A DNA stretch of 64,000 nt from Dyadobacter luteus (GCF_003383615.1 NZ_QNUL01000001.1:124001-188000), one strand, 5' to 3'; numbered from the stretch's first letter, positions 45,421 to 55,295 are shown. Program-made: numbers and translations. Notes: generated by a model not told the origin, from the letters alone.

Positions 45421-48400
45421 TCAGGAAGCATGAATCCAGACTTTGATAAGTGAAAGAAGCTTATCAATATCGACAGGCTTTGATATATAGTCGTTGGCTC
45501 CTGCTTCCATACATTCCTCCCTGTCCCCGCGCATGGCTTTCGCCGTAACTGCTATAATGGGCAGATCAGCCCACTTTGGCTCTTTTCTGATCTGTTTTGT
45601 TGCCTGAATTCCATCCATTTCAGGCATCATTACGTCCATCAGCACCAGGGAGATATCATTCGTTTCTTCCAGTTTCTCAATAGCCTCACGACCGTTGGAA
45701 GCAATAATCACAGAGAAACCAGCCTCTTCAAGAACCACGCTAAGCGCAAAAATATTACGCATATCATCGTCGGCGAGCAATATCTTCTCTCCTACCGAAA
45801 GTACAGGTGTAGCTGCCGGGACGTGTACGGCTTCTTTTTCAAATACAGGTGTTGCAATTGGTTCAGGCTTAATCTGTTTCAGGAATAATTTCACCTCGTC
45901 CAGTAGCCTTTCATTTGACTTGCGGGTTTTCATTACCACGGGGTGTGCATACTTCATCACGCGCGTCAGATCATTTTGAGAGAGATCTTCCGCAGTATTC
46001 ACAACGACGGGGATATTCCGATAAGCTGGCTCCAGCTTAATCTCATCCAGAAAGTCCAGCCCGTTTGCGTCAGTAAGGCGGATATCCAGAATAATTCCAT
46101 CGACCGATTCTGTGGCCAAAACATTCTTGGCTTCAGCAGCTGAATAGGCATACAAAACAAAAATATTGTTGTCTGTCAGGAAATCACCAAGATATTTGCT
46201 TTGGTACGCATCGTCTTCCACGAGCAATAACCTTTGCTTATTCAGATCTTTTCCTTCCATTTTTAAAAGTGAAAAAATGCCTTCCGCTGACTTTCTGTCA
46301 ACTGGCTTCTGTATAAAACCGATTGCCCCTTCCGCATTAAAGTCACTTTCTTCTCCCGCAGAGACCGTATGTACCGGAATCAAACTGGTTTTAACATTGG
46401 ATTTTAAAATTCTCAGAATTTCCGCACCATCCATATCAGGAAGATGCATATCCAGGATAATAGCTGTTGGTTTGAAGCTGGTAACCAGTTCTAATGCCTG
46501 TGCCCCATTTTCTGCCACCACTACTTCGAAACCGCTGTTTTTGGCACGGTGCGCCATATCAGTAGCAAATAGTGAATCGTCTTCTATAAGCAACAGGCGG
46601 TGTTCTGTGGTGTCATTTTCAGGTTGATTAATGAAGACTGTACGCTGCTCAGTCTCATTACTGAACGCTTTCTCTTCTTCTGTTACCACCGGGATTGTCA
46701 GGGTAAATACTGATCCTTTATTAGGCTGACTTTCCAGTGAAACCGAGCCTCCGAACAGATGAGTAAGTTCTCTTGTGATAGATAATCCAAGTCCGGTACC
46801 TCCGTATTTGCGACTGGTAGAACCGTCGGCCTGCTGAAAAGCTTCGAAAATGGTTTGCTGTTTTTCAAGCGGAATACCGATGCCGGTATCGCTGACAGTG
46901 AAAATCCATGAGTCTTTACGCTGAGCAATATGAAGCGCTACTTCGCCCGGAGCAGCTGTAAACTTCACAGCATTCGAAAGCAGATTTCGTAGTATTTGCA
47001 GCAAACGTACCTGATCCGTAAATAAGTCGGAAGGAGCATCCGCAGCTTTACCAATTTTAAGAACGAGACCTTTATTTTCAGCTATTTTCTGGAAGGTATT
47101 TTTTACTTCCAGCATAATTACCTCAGTTGAAACCTTTTCGAGGTGCAGATCAATTTTACCTGATTCAACCTTTGCCAGATCCAGAATATCATTGATCAGC
47201 GTAAGCAAATCACTACCGGAATTGTGGATTACTGATGCGTACCGTTGCTCTTCATCACTCAGTCGCGCCGCCTTATTTTCCTGCAGAATCCTAGAAAGGA
47301 TGAGTATGCTGTTGAGAGGCGTGCGGAGTTCGTGGCTCATATTGGCCAGAAACTCGCTTTTGAATCTACCACTTTTTTCAAGCTCATCGGCTTTGGTCTG
47401 AAGCTGATTGCGCGCTTCTTCCAACGTACTTTTCTGCTCTTCAAGAAAAACCGCCTTTTCTTCAAGCTCTGTATTGAGCTGTCTGAGTTCCTCCTGCTGT
47501 ACTCTTAATTCTTCCTCTGAAACCTGTAACAGAGAAGTCTGGCGTGTCAATTCTTCATTTGTAACGCTCAATTCTTCCTGTTGGGTCTCCAGTTCTTCTG
47601 CCTGTTTCTGGGTTTTTTCCAGCAATTCCTGCATGATTTCCCTGGCTTTGGCAGCTACCAACGCTACAGCAGCATTTTCTCCGACAATATGTAGCAACTC
47701 AACTATATTATTAGCAGGTTTTTGTAAAAAGGCCAGTTCAATAAACCCTATTACTCCTCCCTCAAACATCAACGATTTGATCATCACCTTGCCTGGCTCA
47801 CCACTTCCTGAACCAGTACGTACTGATAGGTATTCCGGCGCTACATCCAGCTCTTTGAAAGCGGTCTTATCCACAGCCATCTGACCAAGAATTCCCTGAC
47901 CTGATTGTATAACAGATGGTACAATTTCCTGATTTTGAATTCCATGGCATACCAGCAATTCATAAAAGTCTCCTTCGGGAGAACGCAGATACATAACGGC
48001 AACCTGTGCATCAGTCAGCTCCACTACTTTCCTGATCAGACTAGCCGCCAGCCCAACCGTGGAAGGTTGCCCCTGGATTGCAACACCCGCTTCAGCTGCA
48101 GCACTCAAAATCCAGTTTTTCTCTTTATCCTGAACAGAAATTATTTCAAGCTGTGTATTCAGATCACTGGTCTTCTTTTCTGAAAGAATCTGTGCGTTGT
48201 AGGTCCGTCTTATAAAATAAAACATCACGAAGATCACCAACATGAATATGCCCGTTCCGCAGATAATAAACAGTTTGGCATAAGAGGCACTTTCACGCGC
48301 CTTTTCCTCCCGCTCTATCAATAGTGCCTGCTCCGTATTGCTGATCCTGTTGAACAGGAAGTCAATTCTGGTCGTAAGCATTTTGCCCTGCAGGATGAAT

Positions 48401-48822
48401 GACCTTAGTGAATCTCTATCGAAATTGTTACTGCTGATCATATCCAGCTGCTTGTTCATCACGTCAAGCTTCCCGGTTAAGACAAGGCTGAGAGAATCAA
48501 TTCTCACTGTTTGTTCGGGATTGTTATTGACAAGCGTCCTCAGATCGTCTACTTCATCCCAAATGCTTTCAACGGCCATCTGGTATGAATTCTCAAAGGT
48601 ATTTGTCTTGGTTAATGCATAACCTCGAATATTTGATTCGGCTGTAAGTAGCAGGTTTTTGACAGAAGTCGAAGAATTCATTACCTCTCTGGTATGATTC
48701 ACCAAAGCTCCGTTTTGTTGCTGCAGAACCAGTGCTTCGTAGGAAGTAACCCCTACTATGATTACCAGAATAATAGAAAATGAGATCCCGGCCAGGACCT
48801 GTTGCTGAAAGGAAAGACGCAT
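45421..48822 (-). CDS. Large hybrid kinase: CHASE3-GAF-coiled coil-HisKA-ATPase-three receivers
   Basis: 1133 residues. TM1 (about 10-30) and TM2 (about 183-205) enclose a CHASE3-like periplasmic helix bundle ('MNSSTSVKNLLLTAESNIRG'). The rest is cytoplasmic: GAF (about 235-390); a long Glu/Gln-rich coiled coil (about 395-485); HisKA with His497 ('MSHELRTPLNS'); ATPase (about 605-715, 'GTGLGLSIT'); and three receivers, 'LLLIEDDS...LDMHLPDMDG', 'LLLVEDDA...LDIRLTDANG' and 'ILLADDDM...MDVMMPEMDG', ending near residue 1130. It is the first gene of an operon with cheR and a second hybrid kinase. The E/Q-rich coil is a plausible CheR target, in analogy to chemoreceptors (inference). Confidence 0.93.
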   Translation of the reverse strand: MRLSFQQQVLAGISFSIILVIIVGVTSYEALVLQQQNGALVNHTREVMNSSTSVKNLLLTAESNIRGYALTKTNTFENSYQMAVESIWDEVDDLRTLVNNNPEQTVRIDSLSLVLTGKLDVMNKQLDMISSNNFDRDSLRSFILQGKMLTTRIDFLFNRISNTEQALLIEREEKARESASYAKLFIICGTGIFMLVIFVMFYFIRRTYNAQILSEKKTSDLNTQLEIISVQDKEKNWILSAAAEAGVAIQGQPSTVGLAASLIRKVVELTDAQVAVMYLRSPEGDFYELLVCHGIQNQEIVPSVIQSGQGILGQMAVDKTAFKELDVAPEYLSVRTGSGSGEPGKVMIKSLMFEGGVIGFIELAFLQKPANNIVELLHIVGENAAVALVAAKAREIMQELLEKTQKQAEELETQQEELSVTNEELTRQTSLLQVSEEELRVQQEELRQLNTELEEKAVFLEEQKSTLEEARNQLQTKADELEKSGRFKSEFLANMSHELRTPLNSILILSRILQENKAARLSDEEQRYASVIHNSGSDLLTLINDILDLAKVESGKIDLHLEKVSTEVIMLEVKNTFQKIAENKGLVLKIGKAADAPSDLFTDQVRLLQILRNLLSNAVKFTAAPGEVALHIAQRKDSWIFTVSDTGIGIPLEKQQTIFEAFQQADGSTSRKYGGTGLGLSITRELTHLFGGSVSLESQPNKGSVFTLTIPVVTEEEKAFSNETEQRTVFINQPENDTTEHRLLLIEDDSLFATDMAHRAKNSGFEVVVAENGAQALELVTSFKPTAIILDMHLPDMDGAEILRILKSNVKTSLIPVHTVSAGEESDFNAEGAIGFIQKPVDRKSAEGIFSLLKMEGKDLNKQRLLLVEDDAYQSKYLGDFLTDNNIFVLYAYSAAEAKNVLATESVDGIILDIRLTDANGLDFLDEIKLEPAYRNIPVVVNTAEDLSQNDLTRVMKYAHPVVMKTRKSNERLLDEVKLFLKQIKPEPIATPVFEKEAVHVPAATPVLSVGEKILLADDDMRNIFALSVVLEEAGFSVIIASNGREAIEKLEETNDISLVLMDVMMPEMDGIQATKQIRKEPKWADLPIIAVTAKAMRGDREECMEAGANDYISKPVDIDKLLSLIKVWIHAS

Positions 48823-49184
48823 AACGTTGAGAATATCGCTACTATGGTAGTGTAATCGGGCGAAAATTTCTGTGAATATCAGTAAAATTGTCCAGTTAAC
48901 TCCGAAAAAAAATCAGATTTCTCGATTTTTGTTAACTATTTTTTCGAGGAAGGGAATTGCATTAATACGATATATAGTAAAAATAAATTCTACATTGGAA
49001 ATGTATTATTAATTGCAATAATTATTACATCAATTATTAGTAAACCAGTCTTTACCTAACAGAATAAATCTTATAGGTTCAATCATAACAAAATAGTACA
49101 ACTCCGGTGACTCCCTATTGACTCTGTATCCGTACAGGAACATCCGGAATAAATTGTACTTTATGAATACAGATCAAAATTTGA
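48823..49184. other. AT-rich gene-free interval between GNAT and hybrid-kinase genes
   Basis: 362 bp. It includes two GTTAAC sites (AGTTAAC at 48894-48900, GTTAACT at 48931-48937) that form a spaced inverted repeat. There is also an imperfect hairpin, AGTACAA (49095-49101) with TTGTACT (49154-49160), that could end the GNAT transcript. It must also hold the hybrid-kinase promoter. No TAnnTTTG match was found on the minus strand. Confidence 0.35.
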
Positions 49185-49673
49185 TTAGCTTTTCAAATCT
49201 TTGAGCATCCATATTTCGCAGGAATGGTGTCCACTGTTTCCCAACGGTTCCGGCAGACTCCTGAATCCAAGGTGCAGGTAAGTTTGTACAGCGGCAGACA
49301 GTTCTGCCATCGTTTCAAGATATACCCTCGAATAACCTAACGATGATGCAGTATCCAGAGATTTTAAAATCATCTTTTTACCGAGACCAAGCCCTCGTGC
49401 TTCAGGTAAAAGATACATCTTTACCAACTCTACGGTGTCATCGGGCAGACCTGTGGTCGGATATAATCCAGCTCCTCCTACCAGCTTCCCATCTATCAAC
49501 GCTACGTAATAAACGCTGTTCTTTTTTTGGAATAAATCACTCAGATGGTCGGTACTTTCATCATAATAGACTGTTCCGGGCTTCGCAGCATTAAACTCCA
49601 GCAAAGTGTTTCTTATAATATCTGCCAGTGCTTTGTTATCTGTTTCAACAATTTCTCTTATTTCAATTTGCAT
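49185..49673 (-). CDS. GNAT family N-acetyltransferase
   Basis: 162 residues covering one GNAT fold. The acetyl-CoA pyrophosphate loop is 'EARGLGLGKKMI' (the R/QxxGxG/A motif) near residue 92-103, preceded by the beta-4 strand 'VELVKMYLLP'. 'LGFRSLPEPLGNSGHHSCEIWMLKDL' (described by its ends) forms the C-terminal part. The acceptor substrate cannot be predicted. It begins 12 bp after the stop of the UvrD-like helicase gene, so it is co-transcribed, but a functional link is not evident. Confidence 0.9.
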   Translation of the reverse strand: MQIEIREIVETDNKALADIIRNTLLEFNAAKPGTVYYDESTDHLSDLFQKKNSVYYVALIDGKLVGGAGLYPTTGLPDDTVELVKMYLLPEARGLGLGKKMILKSLDTASSLGYSRVYLETMAELSAAVQTYLHLGFRSLPEPLGNSGHHSCEIWMLKDLKS

Positions 49674-49685
49674 CCGTTCAATATT

Positions 49686-52600
49686 TTAAACCCATTCAAC
49701 CATTTCATTTTCAAGCGTTACCAGAACTCCCCGGGCTTCCTTACCCGTGTTTTTGAATGTCTGGATCAGCCTTCGCAAATGTCTTTTATTTTCATCGGTT
49801 CCATTTCCTCCGATAAAAGACATAAAGATATAGTTTCCGTCGACCTTCTGAACGAGTCTGTCGATATGTAACATTTTGCCACCCGGTAACAGTAAATCTT
49901 TGTTATTTCTAACCAGGTTTTCGTCATTATATAAATCCTGCAAGACGGGATTTTGCAGCAAAAAATCGACATGACGGAGGATTTCTTCTGCTTCTACACT
50001 GGTAAAAATCCCTTCTGTGATCAAACTGGTCAGGGTTTCCCTCATTGTTGAGATGTTACATAGCCGTGTGAGGAAATACCTGACTTTCTGCAGACGATCA
50101 TATTTAGGTTCAAAGGTTTCTATGTCAAAAATCCTGTCCGCCATTCTCCGAAGCCTTAGCGTGCTTGTCCGGTCATTGCTCAGGATTTCTTTCAGTATAA
50201 ACGGCTCGGTGTCATTTCTTACATGGGCATGCCGACATGCTGCACTGCTTTCATTCAATACATACTTGACGGCGGTATCGTCCCAGGCAGGTTGGAAATC
50301 CGGCTGACACAAATAGTCGTGCAGCCAGGTTGCCGTGTTGGGCGCTCCCTCCCATTTGCTTTCTTTTGTAGCCAGTACGTACAGCCTTTGAATAGGACGG
50401 GTGAACGCTACATAAAGCAAATTCATCGCTTCAACAAGCTTTCTGGTCTTCTCACTTTCGTATTGATCTGCGACCAGCGTATTTTCCAGATCTTTCTGTA
50501 CCGACACCATTGAACTCCTCAATTTCCGGTTGGCTTTCGTTTCTTCCGAGACTCCTGACAAAGAAAGCTCCTCATAATCAACATCATCCAGATCTACCCA
50601 AATACGATCCAGGCTAGGTTGAGGAGCAAACTTCCAGTTCGCGTAAGGTACAATAACGACGGGGTATTCCAGCCCTTTGGATTTGTGAACGGTAGTGATC
50701 CTGATTGCATCTGTATCCGCTGGAATTGTAATCGACAATTTATGTTTCGCAGATTCCCAGTGTGTTAGAAAATCGCCAAGATGGTTGGTTCTGCGTGTTC
50801 CGAATTCCTGCACCACATCAAGGAAACGGAACAAGTACTCTTTATCCGAATTGCCTTCAAACAAGCCAAATGTCTGGATCAGTTTTTCACTTAGCTCAAA
50901 CACAGATAATTGCCTCAAACGGAAAGCTGTGAGTTCAATGCCCCATTTGGAAAAATAGGTAAGAAAACTATCCAGTCCCGGCTCGGTACAAACCTTTCGC
51001 ATAGCCTCATATTCAGAAGATGCGGGATTTTGCTTGCGAATTACGTGGTGAAAAAGATAGGCAGCTTCGTATCGGGCCAGCTTATCATCAGACGACTGTA
51101 GCACTTTCATGAAAGAGATCACGAAATGTACAGATCTAGAATAAGCCAGTAGCAGTGCGTCGTCGGAAATCAAAGGGAATCCTTTTTCCTTCAGCATATT
51201 GGCAATTGCTGCAGCTTCAGACTTCTTTCTGCATAAAATAGCCACGTCCCGCCAGTTGTAGCCTGTAGATTTCAACTCTTCAATGATTTCTACAACCCTG
51301 GTAACCATTACTTCAGGGGCATCCTCAGGAGTTTCACTTCCTTGTGCCTTTTTATCAAGGAATTCCATTTGTACATGGCCGCCTGTTGATACGCCTTCCG
51401 GGATTTCTTGCTGAAAATGCTGATCATACACTTCTCCCACCAAAGGATATTCCTGACTAAGTTCGTCAGATACAAAGGCAAAAAAGCGGTTGTTGAATTC
51501 AGTAATTTCTCTGAAACTTCTTCTGTTAGTACGGAGGTGGTCTACAGTCAGGTAATTGTTCAGACTAAGCAGACGCTCTTCATTAAATGAGTTTTCACCC
51601 AGCACAGTGGTAAGCTGCATCACCTGGTTTTGAGCAAGATTCAGCAGTAAATCCATGTCTCCGCCACGGAATCGGTAAATTGATTGCTTCGCATCGCCTA
51701 CAATCAGATTAAAATAGCCATCAGCCAGCGCATTTTCTAACAGTGGTAGAAGATTTGCAAACTGTAATTTTGATGTATCCTGGAACTCATCTACCAGAAT
51801 GTGGTTGTACTTTTCGCCGAGTCTTTCAAAAATAAACGGGATCGGTTCCTGAGCAACGATTTCAAGAATCTTCTTATTAAAATCCGATATATGAACTTGA
51901 TTATTCTGCTTTAGCAGCACATCAAACTCCTTACGGATTTCTCCAAGCAGCGACAAATTATAGATGTGTCTTTCCAGTAGCTGATACAGCGTAATTCTTT
52001 CAAAGTCAGTTTGCCTGATATTCTCAATCTGGTGAAAGATATTTTCAATATCCGGTTGAATCTTATCTATGGTTTCCTGAACAAAAGCCGGTGTTTTTGC
52101 ACTGTACCAGTTTTGCTCACCAATAGTCTTACTCGCATAGGAATTAGGGGCAGTCCATAGATTTTTACCTGTTGACCGGTCTTTAAAGAAGCCGAATATT
52201 CCCCTGTTTCCCTGAAAAAAATCTTTGTCTACCAGAGAGTTGTTCGTAATATTTGCAAATGCCTCGCCGGCCAGATCAGTAATCCGTGCCTCTTTATCTT
52301 TGACAAACTGCCTCATCTGGTTTCTAACCGTGATCCAGTCTTCCATCTTTAAACCAGCTACGCGTTGCATTTGCAGATAGTTCTGCTCGCTTAGTAATGT
52401 GCCGGCAGTTCCGCGGATTTTCTGTGGCAACGAACCCCAGCTTTTTCCATCCTCAGCGTTTTCCCGGTAATATTTCTCGACGATGTCTGTCAGTACTTCC
52501 TCTCCTTCCTGTCCTATCCGTGCCAGAAGCCTGTCTACAGCACCATCCAGCTGCTCACTATCCAGTTGTGTTTCAAAGCCAAACGGAATACCCAGTTCAT

Positions 52601-53003
52601 CTGTAAAGCTGCTGATCAGTCGTTGTGTAAACTTATCGATCGTCATGACTGAAAAATCCGAGTAGCGATGCAGAATCTGCCGGAAAACCAGTTGCGCACG
52701 TCCTGAGATTAATTCACATCCCTGAGCAAACAAAGCTTCGTCTGTCGCCGTTTCAGGATAAAGTTCTGTAACAACGTCTCTGAGCATCGGAGGTAACTGT
52801 ACAGCAGGAGTATATGCACCAAAAGTGCGCAACATCAGCAGTATACGGTCCTTCATTTCATTGGCAGCTGCATTGGTAAACGTTACTGCCAGAATTTGTC
52901 TGAAATAAGTATCTGAACTGGAATGCAGGGCCAACTTAATGTACTCTTTGGTAAGTGTATATGTTTTTCCTGAACCGGCCGATGAACTGTATACTTTAAA
53001 CAC
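49686..53003 (-). CDS. UvrD/AddA-like superfamily 1 helicase with degenerate C-terminal nuclease region
   Basis: 1105 residues, the size of AddA/RecB-type helicase-nucleases. The Walker A is at the very N-terminus ('SSSAGSGKT', Lys13). The Walker B/motif II 'LVDEFQDTS' is at about 402-410. 'VGDAKQSIYRFRGGD' (motif III), 'TTVHKSKGLEYPVVIVPY' (motif V) and 'LLYVAFTRPIQRLYVL' (motif VI) complete the SF1A set. Insertions between motifs are large, as in AddA. The last ~150 residues correspond to the PD-(D/E)XK nuclease of AddA, but the key 'D...ExK' cannot be found: 'MLHIDRLVQK' and 'YIFMSFIGG' are where it would be. It probably unwinds DNA in break repair. No AddB-like partner is present in the window. 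Confidence 0.88.
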   Translation of the reverse strand: MFKVYSSSAGSGKTYTLTKEYIKLALHSSSDTYFRQILAVTFTNAAANEMKDRILLMLRTFGAYTPAVQLPPMLRDVVTELYPETATDEALFAQGCELISGRAQLVFRQILHRYSDFSVMTIDKFTQRLISSFTDELGIPFGFETQLDSEQLDGAVDRLLARIGQEGEEVLTDIVEKYYRENAEDGKSWGSLPQKIRGTAGTLLSEQNYLQMQRVAGLKMEDWITVRNQMRQFVKDKEARITDLAGEAFANITNNSLVDKDFFQGNRGIFGFFKDRSTGKNLWTAPNSYASKTIGEQNWYSAKTPAFVQETIDKIQPDIENIFHQIENIRQTDFERITLYQLLERHIYNLSLLGEIRKEFDVLLKQNNQVHISDFNKKILEIVAQEPIPFIFERLGEKYNHILVDEFQDTSKLQFANLLPLLENALADGYFNLIVGDAKQSIYRFRGGDMDLLLNLAQNQVMQLTTVLGENSFNEERLLSLNNYLTVDHLRTNRRSFREITEFNNRFFAFVSDELSQEYPLVGEVYDQHFQQEIPEGVSTGGHVQMEFLDKKAQGSETPEDAPEVMVTRVVEIIEELKSTGYNWRDVAILCRKKSEAAAIANMLKEKGFPLISDDALLLAYSRSVHFVISFMKVLQSSDDKLARYEAAYLFHHVIRKQNPASSEYEAMRKVCTEPGLDSFLTYFSKWGIELTAFRLRQLSVFELSEKLIQTFGLFEGNSDKEYLFRFLDVVQEFGTRRTNHLGDFLTHWESAKHKLSITIPADTDAIRITTVHKSKGLEYPVVIVPYANWKFAPQPSLDRIWVDLDDVDYEELSLSGVSEETKANRKLRSSMVSVQKDLENTLVADQYESEKTRKLVEAMNLLYVAFTRPIQRLYVLATKESKWEGAPNTATWLHDYLCQPDFQPAWDDTAVKYVLNESSAACRHAHVRNDTEPFILKEILSNDRTSTLRLRRMADRIFDIETFEPKYDRLQKVRYFLTRLCNISTMRETLTSLITEGIFTSVEAEEILRHVDFLLQNPVLQDLYNDENLVRNNKDLLLPGGKMLHIDRLVQKVDGNYIFMSFIGGNGTDENKRHLRRLIQTFKNTGKEARGVLVTLENEMVEWV

Positions 53004-53040
53004 GTGCTGTCAATTAGATTGTTTTCCAGGGCTAATTTAC

Positions 53041-53072
53041 GCAAAAGAGCAGGCTCGCGCCTGCTCTTTTGC
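53041..53072. terminator. Terminator between the outer-membrane-protein and helicase genes
   Basis: A perfect 13-bp stem, GCAAAAGAGCAGG (53041-53053) with CCTGCTCTTTTGC (53060-53072), and a 6-nt loop CTCGCG. It is placed after the his-linked outer-membrane protein gene and before the helicase gene. Confidence 0.88.
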
Positions 53073-53099
53073 AATTTACTTCTGATGTGGTAAGCTTTA

Positions 53100-53630
53100 T
53101 TAGAGATTAAATCTTACTCCTCCCGAAATATTAGGACTCAGATAAAACGGTCTTGGAAGAAGCTCCGAATAGAGCCCGCCTTCCAGAAATACGGATATTC
53201 TGTTATCCGGAATAAAATATTCAAAACCACCCAAGGCAGATGCACCCAATGAAATCGGTCTTTCTTTATCTCCCGGTGACGGTAAATTCTGCTTGTTATC
53301 AGGATAGTAGTTTCTGCTATTGAACTGCGCTCCTAATCCGTAGTAAACATGTACTGCCTCAGAGTTGAACAGTGGTGTATGCCACAGGTAGTGTGCCTGC
53401 ACCGACAATCCCGTATTCTTATACTTGCCTCGTCTGTAATCCCGATCGTTGGCTATGATACCCCCATACGTCCCGATAGTAACATCGAAGGCGTTGATAT
53501 TGTTAAAGTATTTACGGATGTTGATCCCCGTAGGCTCACCCAGCTTAAACCCTACAGCCCAATTGTCGTATTGCGCCTGAGCAAAGCCAAAGCAGAGCGT
53601 ACAGATAACGGTTAGTGCCAGTTTCTTCAT
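53100..53630 (-). CDS. Outer-membrane beta-barrel protein
   Basis: 176 residues from the ATG at 53630, chosen because it opens a clean signal peptide ('KKLALTVICTLCFGFAQAQ'). The longer frame from 53690 would overlap hisC. The mature part alternates polar and hydrophobic residues, with aromatic girdles ('VGFKLGEPTGINIRKYF', 'SVQAHYLWHTPLF', 'VYYGLGAQFNSRNYYP', 'SLGASALGGFEYFIP') and ends 'SGGVRFNL', as in small OmpA/OmpW-like 8-stranded barrels. Function unknown. It is the last gene of the his transcription unit (52 bp after hisC) and is followed by a strong terminator; its link to histidine synthesis is positional only. Confidence 0.8.
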   Translation of the reverse strand: MKKLALTVICTLCFGFAQAQYDNWAVGFKLGEPTGINIRKYFNNINAFDVTIGTYGGIIANDRDYRRGKYKNTGLSVQAHYLWHTPLFNSEAVHVYYGLGAQFNSRNYYPDNKQNLPSPGDKERPISLGASALGGFEYFIPDNRISVFLEGGLYSELLPRPFYLSPNISGGVRFNL

Positions 53631-53682
53631 TGTATTTCTGTTTGTTGGATATTTGAAAAAGTGTTTGTTAGTTAACTGTGCT

Positions 53683-54756
53683 TTAAGCATTCACATTGTT
53701 TTGCTCATATACCTTCAGAGCGTCAATTAATGCCTCGTTCTCTTCCTTCGTCCCCACTGTAATACGCAGGCAACCTTCGCAAAGATGTACCCGTGAACGG
53801 TCACGAACGATGATCGTTTCTTTGAGCAGATAATCCATCACAGACCGCGCATCATCGAAATGCACCAGAAGGAAGTTAGCATCAGATGGGAATACTTTAT
53901 TCACCAACGATAAATTTTCCAGCATGGTACGTAAAGATGCTCTTTCTTCCAGAATTTCTTTCACCATCGCCTCCATTTTGTCTACAGAGTCCAAACCGGC
54001 CAATAATGCTGCCTGTGCTGGTTGACTGATGTTATAGGGAGATTTAATCTTATTCAGGATACGGGTGAGCTCAACAGAAGCAAAGCACATACCTGCGCGT
54101 AAACCTGCCAGTCCCCATGATTTAGAAAAAGTCTGCAAAACAACCAGATTCGGATAATCTGCAAGTCGGGGAATCCAGGAGGCTTTATCTGTAAAATCAA
54201 TGTACGCTTCATCCACTACCACCAGACCTGAGAAATTTTCCAATATGGTTTCAATATCACTATCCGCAACCACATTACCTGTAGGGTTATTCGGAGAACA
54301 AATCCATATGATTTTGGTATCGGGTGTAACGGCAGCCAATACCGCCTGTACATCAAGCTGATAATTAACAGTCAGGGAAACCTTATCTATATGTACATCA
54401 TGGATGGAAGCACTTACTTCGTACATACCATAAGTGGGCGGCATAATAATTACCCTGTCTTTTCCAGGTGTACACGTAGCTCTGATCAGTAAGTCTATCG
54501 GCTCATCACTTCCGTTACCAAGGAAAATCTGCTGAATACCAATGTTTTTGATAGGTGACAGCTTCTTTTTGATGTCAGCCTGATACGGATCCGGATATCT
54601 GTTAAAGTCTTGTGTAGTCACTGATCCGTAAGGATTCTCATTCGCATCCAGAAAAATCCCTACATGGCCCGTATACTCATCTCTTGCTGATGAATAAGGA
54701 GCCAGATTAAGAATGTGCGGCCTTAATATTTTATTTAAATCAAAAGAAGTATTCAT
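53683..54756 (-). CDS. hisC: Histidinol-phosphate aminotransferase
   Basis: 357 residues, class II aminotransferase fold. The PLP lysine is Lys212 in 'FSKSWGLAGLRAG'. 'FLDANENPYG' near residue 36-45 and 'WICSPNNPTGN' near 151-161 are typical of HisC. It converts imidazole acetol phosphate and glutamate to L-histidinol phosphate. It is separated from hisD by the RES-Xre pair, with a 48-bp gap to the toxin gene. hisB, which often follows hisC in Bacteroidota, is not here; the next gene is an outer-membrane protein. Confidence 0.95.
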   Translation of the reverse strand: MNTSFDLNKILRPHILNLAPYSSARDEYTGHVGIFLDANENPYGSVTTQDFNRYPDPYQADIKKKLSPIKNIGIQQIFLGNGSDEPIDLLIRATCTPGKDRVIIMPPTYGMYEVSASIHDVHIDKVSLTVNYQLDVQAVLAAVTPDTKIIWICSPNNPTGNVVADSDIETILENFSGLVVVDEAYIDFTDKASWIPRLADYPNLVVLQTFSKSWGLAGLRAGMCFASVELTRILNKIKSPYNISQPAQAALLAGLDSVDKMEAMVKEILEERASLRTMLENLSLVNKVFPSDANFLLVHFDDARSVMDYLLKETIIVRDRSRVHLCEGCLRITVGTKEENEALIDALKVYEQNNVNA

Positions 54757-54804
54757 CGATTCGTTAATTCTCCCTACCGGAAAGGGCTTGTTTATTTAAA
54801 TTGA

Positions 54805-55257
54805 TTACCCGGCTCTGAAAAGCCGGCTGTCAAACTGAAAAGGTTCTATATCAATCACTTTTACCTCTTCCGCATCAGGATGAGCAGGATTAATAAGGTA
54901 ATTGGATTCATTCTTTACTACGACCGAAGGAACCTGAAGTAACAGTGACCTCTTTTCACTGATCCATTTATCTCCCGTTTCCCTGGTCCAATACGGCTCC
55001 ATTTGCCAGTTGTTCTTCACTTCGATTCCCTGGGTATATTTCAGTGAATCAGGAACATATAGTACCACAACTACATAATCAGGAGGTGGTGTCGGCTTTT
55101 GCCAGTGTACAAGGACTTCAAGCATAGCCAATGACCTTCTTGAACAGGTATATAACATGGCATTTCGGGGGGAATTCCACCTTCCTCCATAGTAATACGC
55201 CCCCATTCCACTCAGATCATTCTGATATTCTGACCTTGTAATTCTGAATAATTCCAT
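54805..55257 (-). CDS. RES-domain toxin
   Basis: 150 residues matching the RES family in full length. The three residues that name the family are seen: Arg26 in 'GGRWN', Glu47 in 'AMLEVLVHW' and Ser111 in 'VPSVVV', with Tyr36 in 'LYTCSRR'. Characterised RES toxins (MbcT, ParT and relatives) destroy NAD+ or modify proteins with ADP-ribose and arrest growth. The antitoxin gene lies 38 bp upstream, in the usual antitoxin-first order. The pair is located between hisD and hisC on the same strand, so it is read from the his promoter unless it has its own. Confidence 0.9.
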   Translation of the reverse strand: MELFRITRSEYQNDLSGMGAYYYGGRWNSPRNAMLYTCSRRSLAMLEVLVHWQKPTPPPDYVVVVLYVPDSLKYTQGIEVKNNWQMEPYWTRETGDKWISEKRSLLLQVPSVVVKNESNYLINPAHPDAEEVKVIDIEPFQFDSRLFRAG

Positions 55258-55295
55258 GAACGATAAGCTGATCAGGATTTAAGTTGAAAAATAGA

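Noticed and set aside
44604..45467. Longer cheR start overlapping the upstream kinase by 47 bases
   Set aside because: The ATG at 45419, one base after the kinase stop, gives the normal CheR N-terminus and a coupled start.
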